Of a DNA stretch of 42,051 nucleotides, positions 1-8,796 are shown piece after piece. Source of the DNA: Rhodospirillales bacterium (GTDB taxonomy: Bacteria; Pseudomonadota; Alphaproteobacteria; Rhodospirillales; UBA2165). The translations under genes and the position numbers were made by a program. The first letter of the stretch is position 1, and each line of letters starts with the position of its first letter. A model generated the notes under the pieces. The model was not told where the DNA came from, made no database searches, and saw only the letters and a program-made list of their open reading frames with translations. The DNA lies in NCBI GenBank assembly GCA_016777585.1, contig JADHRD010000008.1, forward strand, positions 1 through 42,051, given 5' to 3'.

Positions 1-90
1 TATCCATCTTTGTTTTTGGATGCGATTCATGCGTCAGTAGATAATCTAGTAGATCGATATGAATTAGCTCTTGAAACTGCGAAAAGGTAA
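1..90 (+). CDS. nuoM: NADH-quinone oxidoreductase subunit M, C-terminal end (partial)
   Basis: The window opens inside a reading frame that gives 29 residues (starting YPSLFLDAIHASVDNL) and stops with TAA at 88-90. The tail resembles the C-terminus of alphaproteobacterial NuoM, an antiporter-like, proton-pumping membrane subunit of respiratory complex I. Its position 15 bases before nuoN matches the usual end of the nuo operon. Only the last few percent of the protein is visible, so the identification rests mostly on context and on the tail motif. Confidence 0.75.
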   Translation, partial: YPSLFLDAIHASVDNLVDRYELALETAKR

Positions 91-105
91 GAGGTTTTTA
101 GAAAT

Positions 106-1596
106 ATGTTACCAGCATCTTTGCCAATTTTAATACCAATTTTACCCGAGCTTTTTATGGCATTGAGTTCGATGTTTTTGTTAATGGTAGGCGCCTTTTC
201 TAGCCCAAAGAAAGGTTTCAGTTTAGTCGCAAATTTAGGCTATATTGTTGTAATAATTACTATAATTCTTTTGATTAATCTCATTGATAATAATGCAAAG
301 ATTTTTGGTAGTGCATTTATTACCGATAATTTTGCAGTCTACATGAAAGTTTTGATTTTATTATCGGTATTGGCGATTATGTTAATTTCTAGGGACTATC
401 TTGTTCTTCATGGTATAGAAAAATTCGAATTTTCGGTTTTGTTTTTGTTATCATCATTAGGGATGATGATGATGATATCAGCAAATGATTTACTTGCTTT
501 GTATTTGGGAATTGAATTGCAAAGCTTGGCTCTATATGTGTTTGCTGCTTTTCATAGAGACAGTTCGCGATCAGCTGAGGCTGGTTTGAAATATTTTATT
601 TTAGGAGCTTTGTCATCGGGTTTGATGCTCTATGGAATGTCCTTAGTTTATGGATTTTCTGGTTCAACTAGCTATGAATCTCTTGGTCTGGTTCTAAATA
701 ATCTTAATCCTCAGGGTATATCTCCCGGTCTAGTCATTGGTCTAGTTTTTATATTAGCTGGCTTAGCCTTTAAAATTTCAGCCGTCCCGTTCCATATGTG
801 GACACCCGATGTTTATGAAGGGGCGCCTACACCTATAACAGCATTTTTCTCAGTTGCGCCAAAGATTGCTGCAATGGGATTGTTAATCAGGTTAATGGTA
901 GGGCCATTTGGTTCTTTAGGCTCACAATGGCAACAAATTATTATTTTTATTTCAATTGCTTCAATGGTGCTTGGAGCATTTGCAGCAATAAACCAGAAAA
1001 ATATTAAAAGGTTAATGGCCTATAGCTCAATTGGTCACGTGGGTTATGCCTTAATAGGTCTAGCTGTTGCTGGTATTGCCTCAGGTTCAACAATGAGTTT
1101 GGCTAAAGATGGTGTCCTTTCGATACTTGTGTATATGGGTATTTATGTTTTTACTAACATAGGCACTTTTTCGTGTATTCTGCTCATGAAAAGAAATGGA
1201 CGTATGGTTGAAGAAATAAGTGATTTAGCTGGTTTGTCCAAAACAAACCCTGGATTGGCTGTAATCTTATCCATTTTTATGTTTTCTATGGCTGGAATTC
1301 CGCCACTTGCTGGCTTCATGGGAAAACTATATGTTTTTCAAATGGCAATTGATGCTGAGCTATTTATTTTAGCCTTGATTGGTGTTTTGACTAGCGTAGT
1401 TAGTGCCTTTTACTACATAAGAATTGTAAAAATAATATACTTTGACATTGGTTCCGAGCCCCTTGATAAGGGTATAGCGATAGAAATAAAGTCAGTGCTT
1501 GTTGTAACAGGAGTTTTCGTATTATTTTTTATTTTCTATCCAAATCCCCTAATTACTGGCGCTGAACAAGCCGCTTTTTCATTATTCAACAAATAG
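106..1596 (+). CDS. nuoN: NADH-quinone oxidoreductase subunit N
   Basis: Encodes a 496-residue polytopic inner-membrane protein, the NuoN antiporter-like subunit of complex I, which helps couple NADH oxidation by quinone to proton translocation. About 13-14 hydrophobic segments cover nearly the whole length. Charged residues typical of the family's proton path lie within membrane segments: E137 in GIELQSLALY, K162 in EAGLKYFILG and K223 in KISAVPFHMWTPDVYEGAP. Length is close to the E. coli protein (485). The ATG follows an AGAGGT-like ribosome site. birA begins 4 bases after the stop, so the two are probably co-transcribed. It is probably the last gene of the nuo operon. Confidence 0.97.
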   Translation: MLPASLPILIPILPELFMALSSMFLLMVGAFSSPKKGFSLVANLGYIVVIITIILLINLIDNNAKIFGSAFITDNFAVYMKVLILLSVLAIMLISRDYLVLHGIEKFEFSVLFLLSSLGMMMMISANDLLALYLGIELQSLALYVFAAFHRDSSRSAEAGLKYFILGALSSGLMLYGMSLVYGFSGSTSYESLGLVLNNLNPQGISPGLVIGLVFILAGLAFKISAVPFHMWTPDVYEGAPTPITAFFSVAPKIAAMGLLIRLMVGPFGSLGSQWQQIIIFISIASMVLGAFAAINQKNIKRLMAYSSIGHVGYALIGLAVAGIASGSTMSLAKDGVLSILVYMGIYVFTNIGTFSCILLMKRNGRMVEEISDLAGLSKTNPGLAVILSIFMFSMAGIPPLAGFMGKLYVFQMAIDAELFILALIGVLTSVVSAFYYIRIVKIIYFDIGSEPLDKGIAIEIKSVLVVTGVFVLFFIFYPNPLITGAEQAAFSLFNK

Positions 1597-1600
1597 TTCT

Positions 1601-2359
1601 ATGGATAAATCCAACGACAATCAAATTTCTTTTGAATTAGTTAGACTGAATTCAATTCCGAGCACTAATGAAGAATTGAAAATTAGAGCGATTAATCAAA
1701 ATGCTCCAGAGGGGCTTGCCATTGCCTCGACCGTTCAAACGTCGGGTAAAGGGAGGCATGGCCGTGTTTGGGAATCAGAAGCTGGAAATATGTATTGTTC
1801 CGTTTTATTTAGACCTGACTGTGGACTTGCCAGAGCATCTCAACTAGGTTTTTTGGCAGCATTGGCCAGTAGTCAAGCAATTGCTAGCTATATTGGTGGC
1901 GTTCAGAAACTTAAACTCAAATGGCCAAATGATGTTCTTTTGAATAATAAAAAGGTCGGGGGAATTCTGTTGGAGGCAAACAATAATAAAAATACAAATG
2001 TCGATTGGGTGGTTGTGGGCTGCGGAGTAAACTTAAAACAGCACCCTAAACAAACTCGGTTTCCTGCGACTAGCATAATGAGAGAGTTTGGAATAGTAGT
2101 TGAGGTAAAGAAATTTATTGATTGTTACCTCAATAAATTAATGGAATGGTATAAACTTTGGGTAAGCCAAGGTTTCTCTCCCGTTCGTTCAGCATGGTTA
2201 GCCATGGCCTTCAATTTAAACAAGGAATTATTAGTCAAAGTTGGAGATCAAAATATAGTTGGAAGTTTCCGAGATTTAGATGAAGAGGGCGCTCTAATAA
2301 TTAAAACTGCCGACGGATTTAGTAAGATTAATGCGGGTGAAGTATATTTCTATGACTAA
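1601..2359 (+). CDS. birA: Biotin--[acetyl-CoA-carboxylase] ligase
   Basis: A 252-residue cytoplasmic enzyme that activates biotin with ATP to biotinyl-AMP and transfers it to the lysine of biotin carboxyl carrier proteins. Visible family motifs are GKGRHGR at residues 49-55 (biotinyl-AMP binding loop), KWPND at 107-111 and KVGGILLE at 118-125. A small C-terminal domain follows. There is no N-terminal winged-helix domain, so this is the monofunctional ligase and not the E. coli-type repressor. It lies between nuoN (4-base gap) and coaX (15-base gap), the common alphaproteobacterial order, and is probably expressed from the nuo transcript. Confidence 0.95.
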   Translation: MDKSNDNQISFELVRLNSIPSTNEELKIRAINQNAPEGLAIASTVQTSGKGRHGRVWESEAGNMYCSVLFRPDCGLARASQLGFLAALASSQAIASYIGGVQKLKLKWPNDVLLNNKKVGGILLEANNNKNTNVDWVVVGCGVNLKQHPKQTRFPATSIMREFGIVVEVKKFIDCYLNKLMEWYKLWVSQGFSPVRSAWLAMAFNLNKELLVKVGDQNIVGSFRDLDEEGALIIKTADGFSKINAGEVYFYD

Positions 2360-2374
2360 TAGGGAGTAAAATAG

Positions 2375-3148
2375 ATGTTACTTGCAATAGATTCTGGAAA
2401 TACAAATATAGTTTTTGCAGTTTTTAACGCTGAGAATAAGCTTTGTGGTGAATGGCGCGCAGCTTCAAATGTGAATCGCACTTCAGATGAATTTAGTGTC
2501 TGGCTTCAACAGCTAATGAAATTAGATAATATAACTAAAGATTCAATAAAGAACGCAATTATTGGCAATGTGGTTCCAGCTAATCTTTTGAGTCTACAAA
2601 ATCTATGTAGAAATTATTTTGGATGCGAGCCTCTCTTAATTGGTGATGCTAGTATTAATTTAGGAATGGAGTTACTCGTTGACAATCCAAATGAAGTTGG
2701 TGCTGATAGAATTTGCAACGCGGTATCGGCATTTTCCACCTATGGGGGTCCGGTTACAGTTATCGATTTTGGAACCGCTACGTCGTTTGATGTTGTTGAC
2801 ATTCATGGCAATTATTTAGGCGGCGTTATAGCTCCCGGCATAAATCTCTCGCTTGAAGCTTTACATATGGGAGCTGCCCAGTTACCGCGTGTGGCAGTAG
2901 AAGTGACGAAACACATAATAGGTAAAAATACTGTCTCTGCAATTCAATCGGGTGTTTTTTGGGGCTATGTTAGTATGATTGAGGGCTTGAGTGCGAGGGT
3001 AAAAAAAGAAATGGGTTGTGATATGCCAATAGTGGCGACCGGTGGGTTAGCGGCTATTTTTACTAAATCTACTAAATCGATAGATCATTGGGATAAAACC
3101 CTAACTCTTCGGGGATTGTTAGATATCTATGGCTTAAATGAAAAATAA
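2375..3148 (+). CDS. coaX: Type III pantothenate kinase
   Basis: A 257-residue cytoplasmic kinase for the first step of coenzyme A synthesis, phosphorylating pantothenate to 4'-phosphopantothenate. The ASKHA-fold signatures of type III enzymes are present: DSGNTN near residue 6 (phosphate loop), GADR at 109-112, DFGTATSFD at 131-139 and GGVIAPG at 149-155. Type III enzymes typically need a monovalent cation and resist CoA feedback. An AGGGAG-like site precedes the ATG. The 3' end overlaps the first possible rnj start by 11 bases, suggesting translational coupling. Confidence 0.96.
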   Translation: MLLAIDSGNTNIVFAVFNAENKLCGEWRAASNVNRTSDEFSVWLQQLMKLDNITKDSIKNAIIGNVVPANLLSLQNLCRNYFGCEPLLIGDASINLGMELLVDNPNEVGADRICNAVSAFSTYGGPVTVIDFGTATSFDVVDIHGNYLGGVIAPGINLSLEALHMGAAQLPRVAVEVTKHIIGKNTVSAIQSGVFWGYVSMIEGLSARVKKEMGCDMPIVATGGLAAIFTKSTKSIDHWDKTLTLRGLLDIYGLNEK

Positions 3149-4820
3149 CATGGCGTCTAAAACATTTGCACATGATGAGCTCTTATTTGTTCCCTTAGGC
3201 GGAACAGAAGAAATTGGGATGAATTTTAATCTTTATGGCTATGGACCACCCAATGCACATAAATGGATAATTTTTGATTTAGGCTTAACTTTTGGCGATG
3301 ATACAAACCCAAGTATCGATTTAATCCTTCCTGATCCCAAGTTTTTATTTGAGGGCAATAAAGACATAATTGCCATCGTTTTGACGCATGGACATGAGGA
3401 TCACATTGGCGCCGTTCCATATCTCTGGGAAAAACTTAAATGTCCTATTTACGCTACCCCTTTTACGGCTTCGCTACTAAGGTCGAAGCTTCAATTTGAA
3501 AACTTAATTGATGTTGTTGAGATAAATGAAATTCAACTCAATGGTAAGTTTAATCTGGGTCCTTTTTCACTGGAGTTGGTTGCGTTAACTCATTCGATGC
3601 CTGAACCAAACGCTTGCTTGATTCAAACGCCTATGGGTTCGTTGTTTCATACTGGGGATTGGAAGTTTGATCCAAATCCAGTTATTGGTGAAACAGCAAA
3701 TATTAATAGATTAACAGAAATTGGAGACGCCGGCGTATTAGCTGTCATTGGGGACTCAACTAATTCTTTTGTTAAGGGTGTCTCTGGCTCTGAGGGTAAT
3801 ATTCTTAATACTTTGACCTCGGTAATTGCCGCGTGTGAAGGAAGGGTTGCCGTTGCATGTTTTGCTTCAAACGTTGCAAGGTTAAAAACAATCTACGATG
3901 CTGCTTTAGCTAACGGTAGGGCAGTATGTTTAATTGGACGCTCATTATGGCGTATGAATGCGGCTGCGCGTGAAAATGGATATCTTTCTGCTATTCCACC
4001 CTTCTTGGAGGTTTCTCAAGTAGGGAATATATCCGCTGATCAAATCTTGTATATTTGCACTGGAAGTCAGGGAGAACCCCGCGCAGCATTATCTCGAATT
4101 GCCTCTAATGATCATCGGGAAATTAAATTAGTAGATGGTGATACTGTTATTTTCTCATCGAGAAAAATACCTGGAAACGAGCTATCAATTTCAAGATTAA
4201 AGAATAAATTTATTAAAAATAAAGTTGCAATAATTGATGAAGAACAATTTGATATTCATGTCTCTGGTCATCCGTCAGAGGATGAATTGATAGAAATGTA
4301 TTCTTATTTGAGACCTGAATTAGTAATCCCAGTGCATGGCGAGCCGCGCCACATAGCAAAACACGCAGAGATTGCAAAGCGTTGTCAGATTCCAGATACA
4401 ATAATTGTCAATAATGGTTCAATGGTAAGGCTTGCACCTGGAAAAGCAAAAATTATTGATCAAGTGCATGCTGGGCGGCTCGCATTAGATGGGCAGCGTA
4501 TCATTCCAATAGAAAGTCATATTATTAAAGACAGAATGCGTATAATGTATAATGGGGCAATTTTTGTTACCGTGTCGGTGAATGAAAAGGACAATAGAAT
4601 TAAAAAACTTAAAATTGCTGCTCACGGTCTAGTAGAGGATGATGAGGTGAATGAGATTAGAGAGAGTTCATTGCATGAAATTAATTTAAATTTTGCTGAA
4701 TTGGGCTCTTTTGATATTTTAAACGAGCCAAAGATGGCAGAAGCTGTGCGAATTATTATTCGTCGTAAATTTAGAGAACGCACGGGTAAGAGGCCTATTA
4801 CGAGTGTTCATATTGTTTAG
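3138..4820 (+). CDS. rnj: Ribonuclease J
   Basis: A 560-residue metallo-beta-lactamase/beta-CASP ribonuclease, probably a 5' exonuclease and endonuclease in mRNA decay and RNA maturation. The zinc motif HGHEDH is at residues 84-89, followed by HTGDWKFD, the beta-CASP stretch and, nearer the C-terminus, VHGEPRHIAKH. Alphaproteobacteria commonly carry RNase J as well as RNase E. Two starts are possible: ATG at 3138, overlapping coaX by 11 bases, or ATG at 3150, one base after the coaX stop. Neither has a clear ribosome site, so the first four residues are uncertain. Confidence 0.95.
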   Translation: MKNNMASKTFAHDELLFVPLGGTEEIGMNFNLYGYGPPNAHKWIIFDLGLTFGDDTNPSIDLILPDPKFLFEGNKDIIAIVLTHGHEDHIGAVPYLWEKLKCPIYATPFTASLLRSKLQFENLIDVVEINEIQLNGKFNLGPFSLELVALTHSMPEPNACLIQTPMGSLFHTGDWKFDPNPVIGETANINRLTEIGDAGVLAVIGDSTNSFVKGVSGSEGNILNTLTSVIAACEGRVAVACFASNVARLKTIYDAALANGRAVCLIGRSLWRMNAAARENGYLSAIPPFLEVSQVGNISADQILYICTGSQGEPRAALSRIASNDHREIKLVDGDTVIFSSRKIPGNELSISRLKNKFIKNKVAIIDEEQFDIHVSGHPSEDELIEMYSYLRPELVIPVHGEPRHIAKHAEIAKRCQIPDTIIVNNGSMVRLAPGKAKIIDQVHAGRLALDGQRIIPIESHIIKDRMRIMYNGAIFVTVSVNEKDNRIKKLKIAAHGLVEDDEVNEIRESSLHEINLNFAELGSFDILNEPKMAEAVRIIIRRKFRERTGKRPITSVHIV

Positions 4821-4841
4821 TATTAATGAAAAGGTGTTTTT

Positions 4842-5087
4842 ATGGGTTGGATAACGTTGTTGGCTATTTATTTTATTATCTGGTGGATCACCCTTTTTAT
4901 GGTGCTCCCATTCGGTATAACCCGACAAACCGATGGGATAGTTGGTCAGGACACAGGAGCTCCACAATCTCCTAAGATAATATTTAAGATGTGTGTAAAT
5001 ACAATTTTGGCCTTTTGTATATGGCTGATCGTTTTCATCTGTGATTATTTTGATATTATAAGCCTTCGTGATTTGGCGAATCTTTAA
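4842..5087 (+). CDS. DUF1467 family small membrane protein
   Basis: An 81-residue protein with two hydrophobic segments, about residues 4-22 and 48-67, joined by a short polar loop containing LPFGITRQ. This matches the alphaproteobacterial DUF1467 family, of unknown function, which is typically found between the RNase J region and proS, as here. An AAAGGTG-like ribosome site precedes the ATG. It starts 21 bases after rnj and is probably in the same transcript. No catalytic motif is visible. Confidence 0.85.
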   Translation: MGWITLLAIYFIIWWITLFMVLPFGITRQTDGIVGQDTGAPQSPKIIFKMCVNTILAFCIWLIVFICDYFDIISLRDLANL

Positions 5088-5127
5088 AATCTCTTATTGT
5101 TAATAATTATTTTGAAGGTACATTTGC

Positions 5128-5670
5128 TTGTCGAATTATTGTAACATAGCTCCGGGTCACCCAATTCATGGATTGTATCATGATACAGAGTATGGATTTC
5201 CAACAACAAATGAGCGTGAGTTATTTGAACGATTAACGTTGGAAATTTTTCAAGCTGGTTTGTCATGGTTGATCGTGCTCAAGAAACGAGAACATTTAAA
5301 AAGAGCATTCAGAGATTTCGATGTTAACCACGTATCTAGATTTACAAAAAGCGATATCAAATTACTAAAAAGTGACACTTCAATAATTAGGAACCAATTA
5401 AAAATTGAGGCTACAGTGTATAATGCATCTGTCATATTAGATTTTCGGCAATCCCATGGCGGATTCTCAAATTGGCTAATGTCTTGCCATCCCAAGAATA
5501 ACGACGAGTGGAGTGCTTTGTTCAAGCGACACTTTAAGTTTACAGGTCCTGTTGTAGTTGATGAATTTCTTATAAGCATCGGATATTTACCTGGTGCACA
5601 CTCTAATAATTGCCCTATAACTTCTGTTATTTCTGGCATTAATCCACCTTGGCAAAATCAGAAAGTCTAG
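5128..5670 (+). CDS. tag: DNA-3-methyladenine glycosylase I (Tag family)
   Basis: A 180-residue base-excision repair enzyme of the HhH superfamily that probably removes 3-methyladenine from alkylated DNA. It aligns by motif with E. coli TagI: YHDTEYG, LTLEIFQAGLSW (E39 would match the base-recognition glutamate), VLKKRE and an NQLKIEA segment. The zinc-snap residues are retained as C5, H18, H158 and C162, with the same HxxxC spacing as E. coli H175/C179. The start is TTG at 5128, supported by GAAGGT 8 bases upstream and by C5 landing where the family needs it; there is no in-frame ATG alternative. The 40-base gap before it is AT-rich. Confidence 0.88.
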   Translation: MSNYCNIAPGHPIHGLYHDTEYGFPTTNERELFERLTLEIFQAGLSWLIVLKKREHLKRAFRDFDVNHVSRFTKSDIKLLKSDTSIIRNQLKIEATVYNASVILDFRQSHGGFSNWLMSCHPKNNDEWSALFKRHFKFTGPVVVDEFLISIGYLPGAHSNNCPITSVISGINPPWQNQKV

Positions 5671-5720
5671 AAAAATTGGCTTATTTATTTTCTTATTGTG
5701 ATAAAATTTATCAAGCTCCT

Positions 5721-6149
5721 ATGATCATGGCAAAGACCGTAGTAATAATTTTCATGATATATTTTATTCTTAATGTTAACGCTCTTAAGCTAGCATTCGC
5801 TGTTGAAAATGACATGAGTATATCTGTTTCTAATTGCAAGAAAATTTTAGCAAAGAGTAAAAAGATGAAAGTCGATTATGTAAATGGTATAGACGTTCGG
5901 GGAAAGCCAGTTGTTGGGGCAGATTTGTCCACGTCAAATAGCATTTTAGATCTTAATGAAGTTAAATTTGACTTATCGATTGATTTAGCAAAAAGGTACG
6001 GGCTAAGTAATAAGCATTTAGATGCGAAAGCTAGTGTAGCAAGGATTTTATTTAAGGGTGGCAACCTTTTTATAAATGGGTATCTTGCATCTGGTGGAGA
6101 CGAAGATAAAATATATCAAAACTGTAAACGTATTTTGCAGCCTAATTGA
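5721..6149 (+). CDS. Secreted small protein of unknown function
   Basis: From ATG 5721 this is a 142-residue protein with a signal peptide: MIMAK, a hydrophobic stretch, then probable cleavage after AFA. The mature part has two cysteines in similar contexts (SNCKKIL near the start, QNCKRIL near the end), which could pair, a central VDYVNGIDVRGKPVVGADL stretch and a later GGNLFINGYL. I recall similar proteins in other Rhodospirillales-type genomes but cannot name a family, so no function is assigned. The frame is open from a TTG at 5649 overlapping tag, but that start would put 24 residues before the signal peptide. It lies 79 bases before proS. Confidence 0.6.
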   Translation: MIMAKTVVIIFMIYFILNVNALKLAFAVENDMSISVSNCKKILAKSKKMKVDYVNGIDVRGKPVVGADLSTSNSILDLNEVKFDLSIDLAKRYGLSNKHLDAKASVARILFKGGNLFINGYLASGGDEDKIYQNCKRILQPN

Positions 6150-6228
6150 GAATTGTATTTCAATACCTAATTCTTTCTCTAATGGCGTGTTTCTAACATA
6201 CTACGATCAAATAAGGTGAAAGATACCA

Positions 6229-7545
6229 ATGAGACTAACAAATTATTTTCTACCAACTCTTCGTGAAAACCCCAAAGAGGCACAAATTCCTTCGCATTTG
6301 TTTATGCTAAGGGCTGGATTGATTAAACAATCAAGTGCAGGGATATATTCCTGGTTACCTATGGGTTTAAAAGTTTTAAAAAATATCGAGGAAATTGTGA
6401 GATTAGAAATGGATCGAACCGGATCTCAAGAGATGCTAATGCCTACTATACAGCCGGCTGAAATATGGAGGGAAAGTGGCCGTTATGAGGATTACGGTAA
6501 GGAAATGTTAAGGATAGTTGATCGGCATGATCGCGACATGCTTTATGGCCCAACCAATGAAGAGATGATTACTGATTTAGTTCGTACAACTATTCGTACT
6601 TACAAAGATTTACCAAAGAATTTATATCATCAGCAATGGAAGTTTCGAGATGAAGTGCGACCTAGATTTGGTGTGATGCGTGGTAAAGAATTTCTGATGA
6701 AGGATGCTTACTCATTTGATTTGGATCGAGAGGGCGCTATTCGATCATATAATCAAATGTTTATCGCCTATCTCAGAATTTTTAAACAAATGGGCCTGAA
6801 GGCTATACCTATGAAAGCGGAAACTGGCCCCATTGGTGGAGATCTTAGTCACGAATTTCTAGTATTAGCTGATACTGGTGAGTCCGAGGTTTTTTATCAT
6901 AAAGATATTTTAAATTTTAATGTTCCAAATGATGAAATAGATTATTCATCAGATCTTCAAATGATTGTTGACGAATGGACATCTCTATATGCCGCAACCA
7001 GTGAGAAGGCCGATCAAAGTGTCCATTCAGAGCTAGCTGAATCGCTTATGACTGCACGAGGAATAGAAGTTGGACATATTTTTTATTTTGGCACAAAATA
7101 TTCTAAAGCTATGTCTGCGAGTGTCGCTGACTCTAATGGAAATAGTCGGTATCTAGAAATGGGATCTTATGGAATTGGGGTTTCTCGGTTAGTGGGTGCA
7201 ATTATTGAAGCCAGTCATGATGAGAAAGGTATTATTTGGCCTGAAAGCGTCGCACCGTTTAAAGTTGGTATTATAAATCTGAGAAAAGATGATAGTTTAT
7301 GTGTGAAAGAGTCGGATCTATTATATTCTGCAATAGGTGATGCTGGACTGAGTGTTTTGTACGATGATCGAGATGAAAGTGGGGGGGCAAAATTTGCTAA
7401 TATGGATTTGATAGGTCTTCCGTGGCAAGTGATAATTGGGCCACGAGGTCTGAAGGAAGGTCAAGTAGAAGTCAAAAATCGGGCAACTGATCAAAAACAG
7501 AGTGTCCCGCTAGGCGATGTTCTTAACGTGTTATTAGGACGTTAG
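6229..7545 (+). CDS. proS: Prolyl-tRNA synthetase, short form without editing insert
   Basis: A 438-residue class II aminoacyl-tRNA synthetase that charges tRNA-Pro. Motif 2 spans about residues 138-158 ([19 protein letters not shown]), TNEE at 109-112 and SHEF fit substrate binding, and motif 3 is [13 protein letters not shown], followed by a short anticodon-binding domain. Between motifs 2 and 3 there is no roughly 180-residue editing domain as in the 572-residue E. coli enzyme. This is the normal alphaproteobacterial architecture, in which trans-editing factors are expected elsewhere. A 7-G run at 7381-7387 encodes the SGGAKF stretch. The ATG follows an AAGGTGAAAG site; lolC begins 6 bases after the stop. 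Confidence 0.96.
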   Translation: MRLTNYFLPTLRENPKEAQIPSHLFMLRAGLIKQSSAGIYSWLPMGLKVLKNIEEIVRLEMDRTGSQEMLMPTIQPAEIWRESGRYEDYGKEMLRIVDRHDRDMLYGPTNEEMITDLVRTTIRTYKDLPKNLYHQQWKFRDEVRPRFGVMRGKEFLMKDAYSFDLDREGAIRSYNQMFIAYLRIFKQMGLKAIPMKAETGPIGGDLSHEFLVLADTGESEVFYHKDILNFNVPNDEIDYSSDLQMIVDEWTSLYAATSEKADQSVHSELAESLMTARGIEVGHIFYFGTKYSKAMSASVADSNGNSRYLEMGSYGIGVSRLVGAIIEASHDEKGIIWPESVAPFKVGIINLRKDDSLCVKESDLLYSAIGDAGLSVLYDDRDESGGAKFANMDLIGLPWQVIIGPRGLKEGQVEVKNRATDQKQSVPLGDVLNVLLGR

Positions 7546-7551
7546 GAACAA

Positions 7552-8796
7552 ATGGGAATGGCATTTGAATGGATGATCTCTTTTAGATATCTTCGTGCTC
7601 GAAGGCAAGAGGGATTTATCTCAATTATCGCCTGGTTTTCTCTATTAGGCATAATGCTGGGTGTGGCTACGTTAATTATTGTGATGTCAGTAATGAATGG
7701 ATTTAGAGAAGAATTACTTAATCGTATTTTGGGTATAAATGGGCATTTAAGTATTTATGGAGATTCTAAGAAGTTAGTTAAATTCGATGAAATTAAGAAT
7801 CAAATTGTTCAACTCAACAACGTTATTAAAGTCACTCCAGTCATTGAGGGGCAGGTTATGGTATCAGCGAATAAGCGTTCAAACGGTGCTGTGGTCAGAG
7901 GAATGCGAGAGATTGATATCAAAACACGAACGATTATAAGTAGTAATATCTCTCATGGTTCAATAAAAGGTATGAATAATCGTATATCTGTAATAATTGG
8001 ATCACGTATGGCCCAGTCATTAGGCGTTAATGTTGGTGATGAAATTAAATTAATTTCCCCCGACGGGAATATTACCCCTTTTGGTACTATTCCAAGAATG
8101 AAAAATTATACAGTTTCAGCTATTTTTAATATTGGTATGCATGAATATGACAGTAGTTTTATATTCATGCCATTAACTGAGGCCCAAATATTTTTTAAAT
8201 ATCCAAAGTCGATTAGTTATCTTGATGTTATGCTTAGGCAACCCAATCAAGCCTCTGAGATGGTCGAGACAATTAATAATGTATTGAAGAATAATTTTAG
8301 AGTTTTTGATTGGCAAAAAACCAATTCGAGTTTTTTTAATGCAATACAGGTTGAACGTAATGTGATGTTTCTTATTCTAACTCTGATTATTATTGTCGCC
8401 GCGTTTAATATAATTTCCAGCCTAATAATGCTTGTAAAAGATAAAGGAAGAGATATCGCTATTTTAAGAACGATGGGAGCGACGCGTGGAATGATTATGC
8501 GCATATTTTTCATATCAGGGGCTAGTATTGGGGTGACAGGAACCTTCGCTGGTTTTTTATTAGGTATTGCCTTTGCGAACAATATTGAACTCATTCGACA
8601 ATTTTTACAAAGTTTTACAGGCACGGATTTATTCGCAGCAGAAATTTATTTTCTTTCGCAATTGCCAGCGATAGTGGATACTTCAGAAGTACTTTTCGTA
8701 GTGCTCCTTAGCCTTTTTTTATCTTTTCTCGCTACGCTGTACCCATCTTGGCGTGCATCGAGTTTGGATCCAGTTGAAGCGCTCCGATATGAATAA
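7552..8796 (+). CDS. lolC: Lipoprotein-releasing ABC transporter permease (LolC/E family)
   Basis: A 414-residue inner-membrane permease that extracts lipoproteins from the inner membrane for transfer to the LolA chaperone. It has an N-terminal membrane segment around residues 22-45, a large periplasmic domain (about 50-265) and three C-terminal membrane segments, the MacB/FtsX-like layout. The opening WMISFRYLRARRQEGFISII is typical. Only one permease gene is present, so a homodimeric LolC/E (LolF-like) partner for LolD is likely. Its last codons overlap the lolD start by 8 bases, implying translational coupling. Confidence 0.94.
   Translation: MGMAFEWMISFRYLRARRQEGFISIIAWFSLLGIMLGVATLIIVMSVMNGFREELLNRILGINGHLSIYGDSKKLVKFDEIKNQIVQLNNVIKVTPVIEGQVMVSANKRSNGAVVRGMREIDIKTRTIISSNISHGSIKGMNNRISVIIGSRMAQSLGVNVGDEIKLISPDGNITPFGTIPRMKNYTVSAIFNIGMHEYDSSFIFMPLTEAQIFFKYPKSISYLDVMLRQPNQASEMVETINNVLKNNFRVFDWQKTNSSFFNAIQVERNVMFLILTLIIIVAAFNIISSLIMLVKDKGRDIAILRTMGATRGMIMRIFFISGASIGVTGTFAGFLLGIAFANNIELIRQFLQSFTGTDLFAAEIYFLSQLPAIVDTSEVLFVVLLSLFLSFLATLYPSWRASSLDPVEALRYE

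Noticed and set aside
464-478. GATGATGATGATGATAT microsatellite-like run in nuoN
   Set aside because: It encodes a methionine-rich membrane stretch within a normal NuoN, and the repeat is too short to suggest phase variation; a change by one unit would keep the frame.
5250-5639. 129-codon reverse-strand open frame within tag
   Set aside because: The forward frame has the glycosylase motifs and zinc ligands; the reverse frame has no family signature.
8247-8624. 125-codon reverse-strand open frame within lolC
   Set aside because: Its hydrophobic composition mirrors the membrane segments of lolC on the other strand, and there are no motifs of its own.
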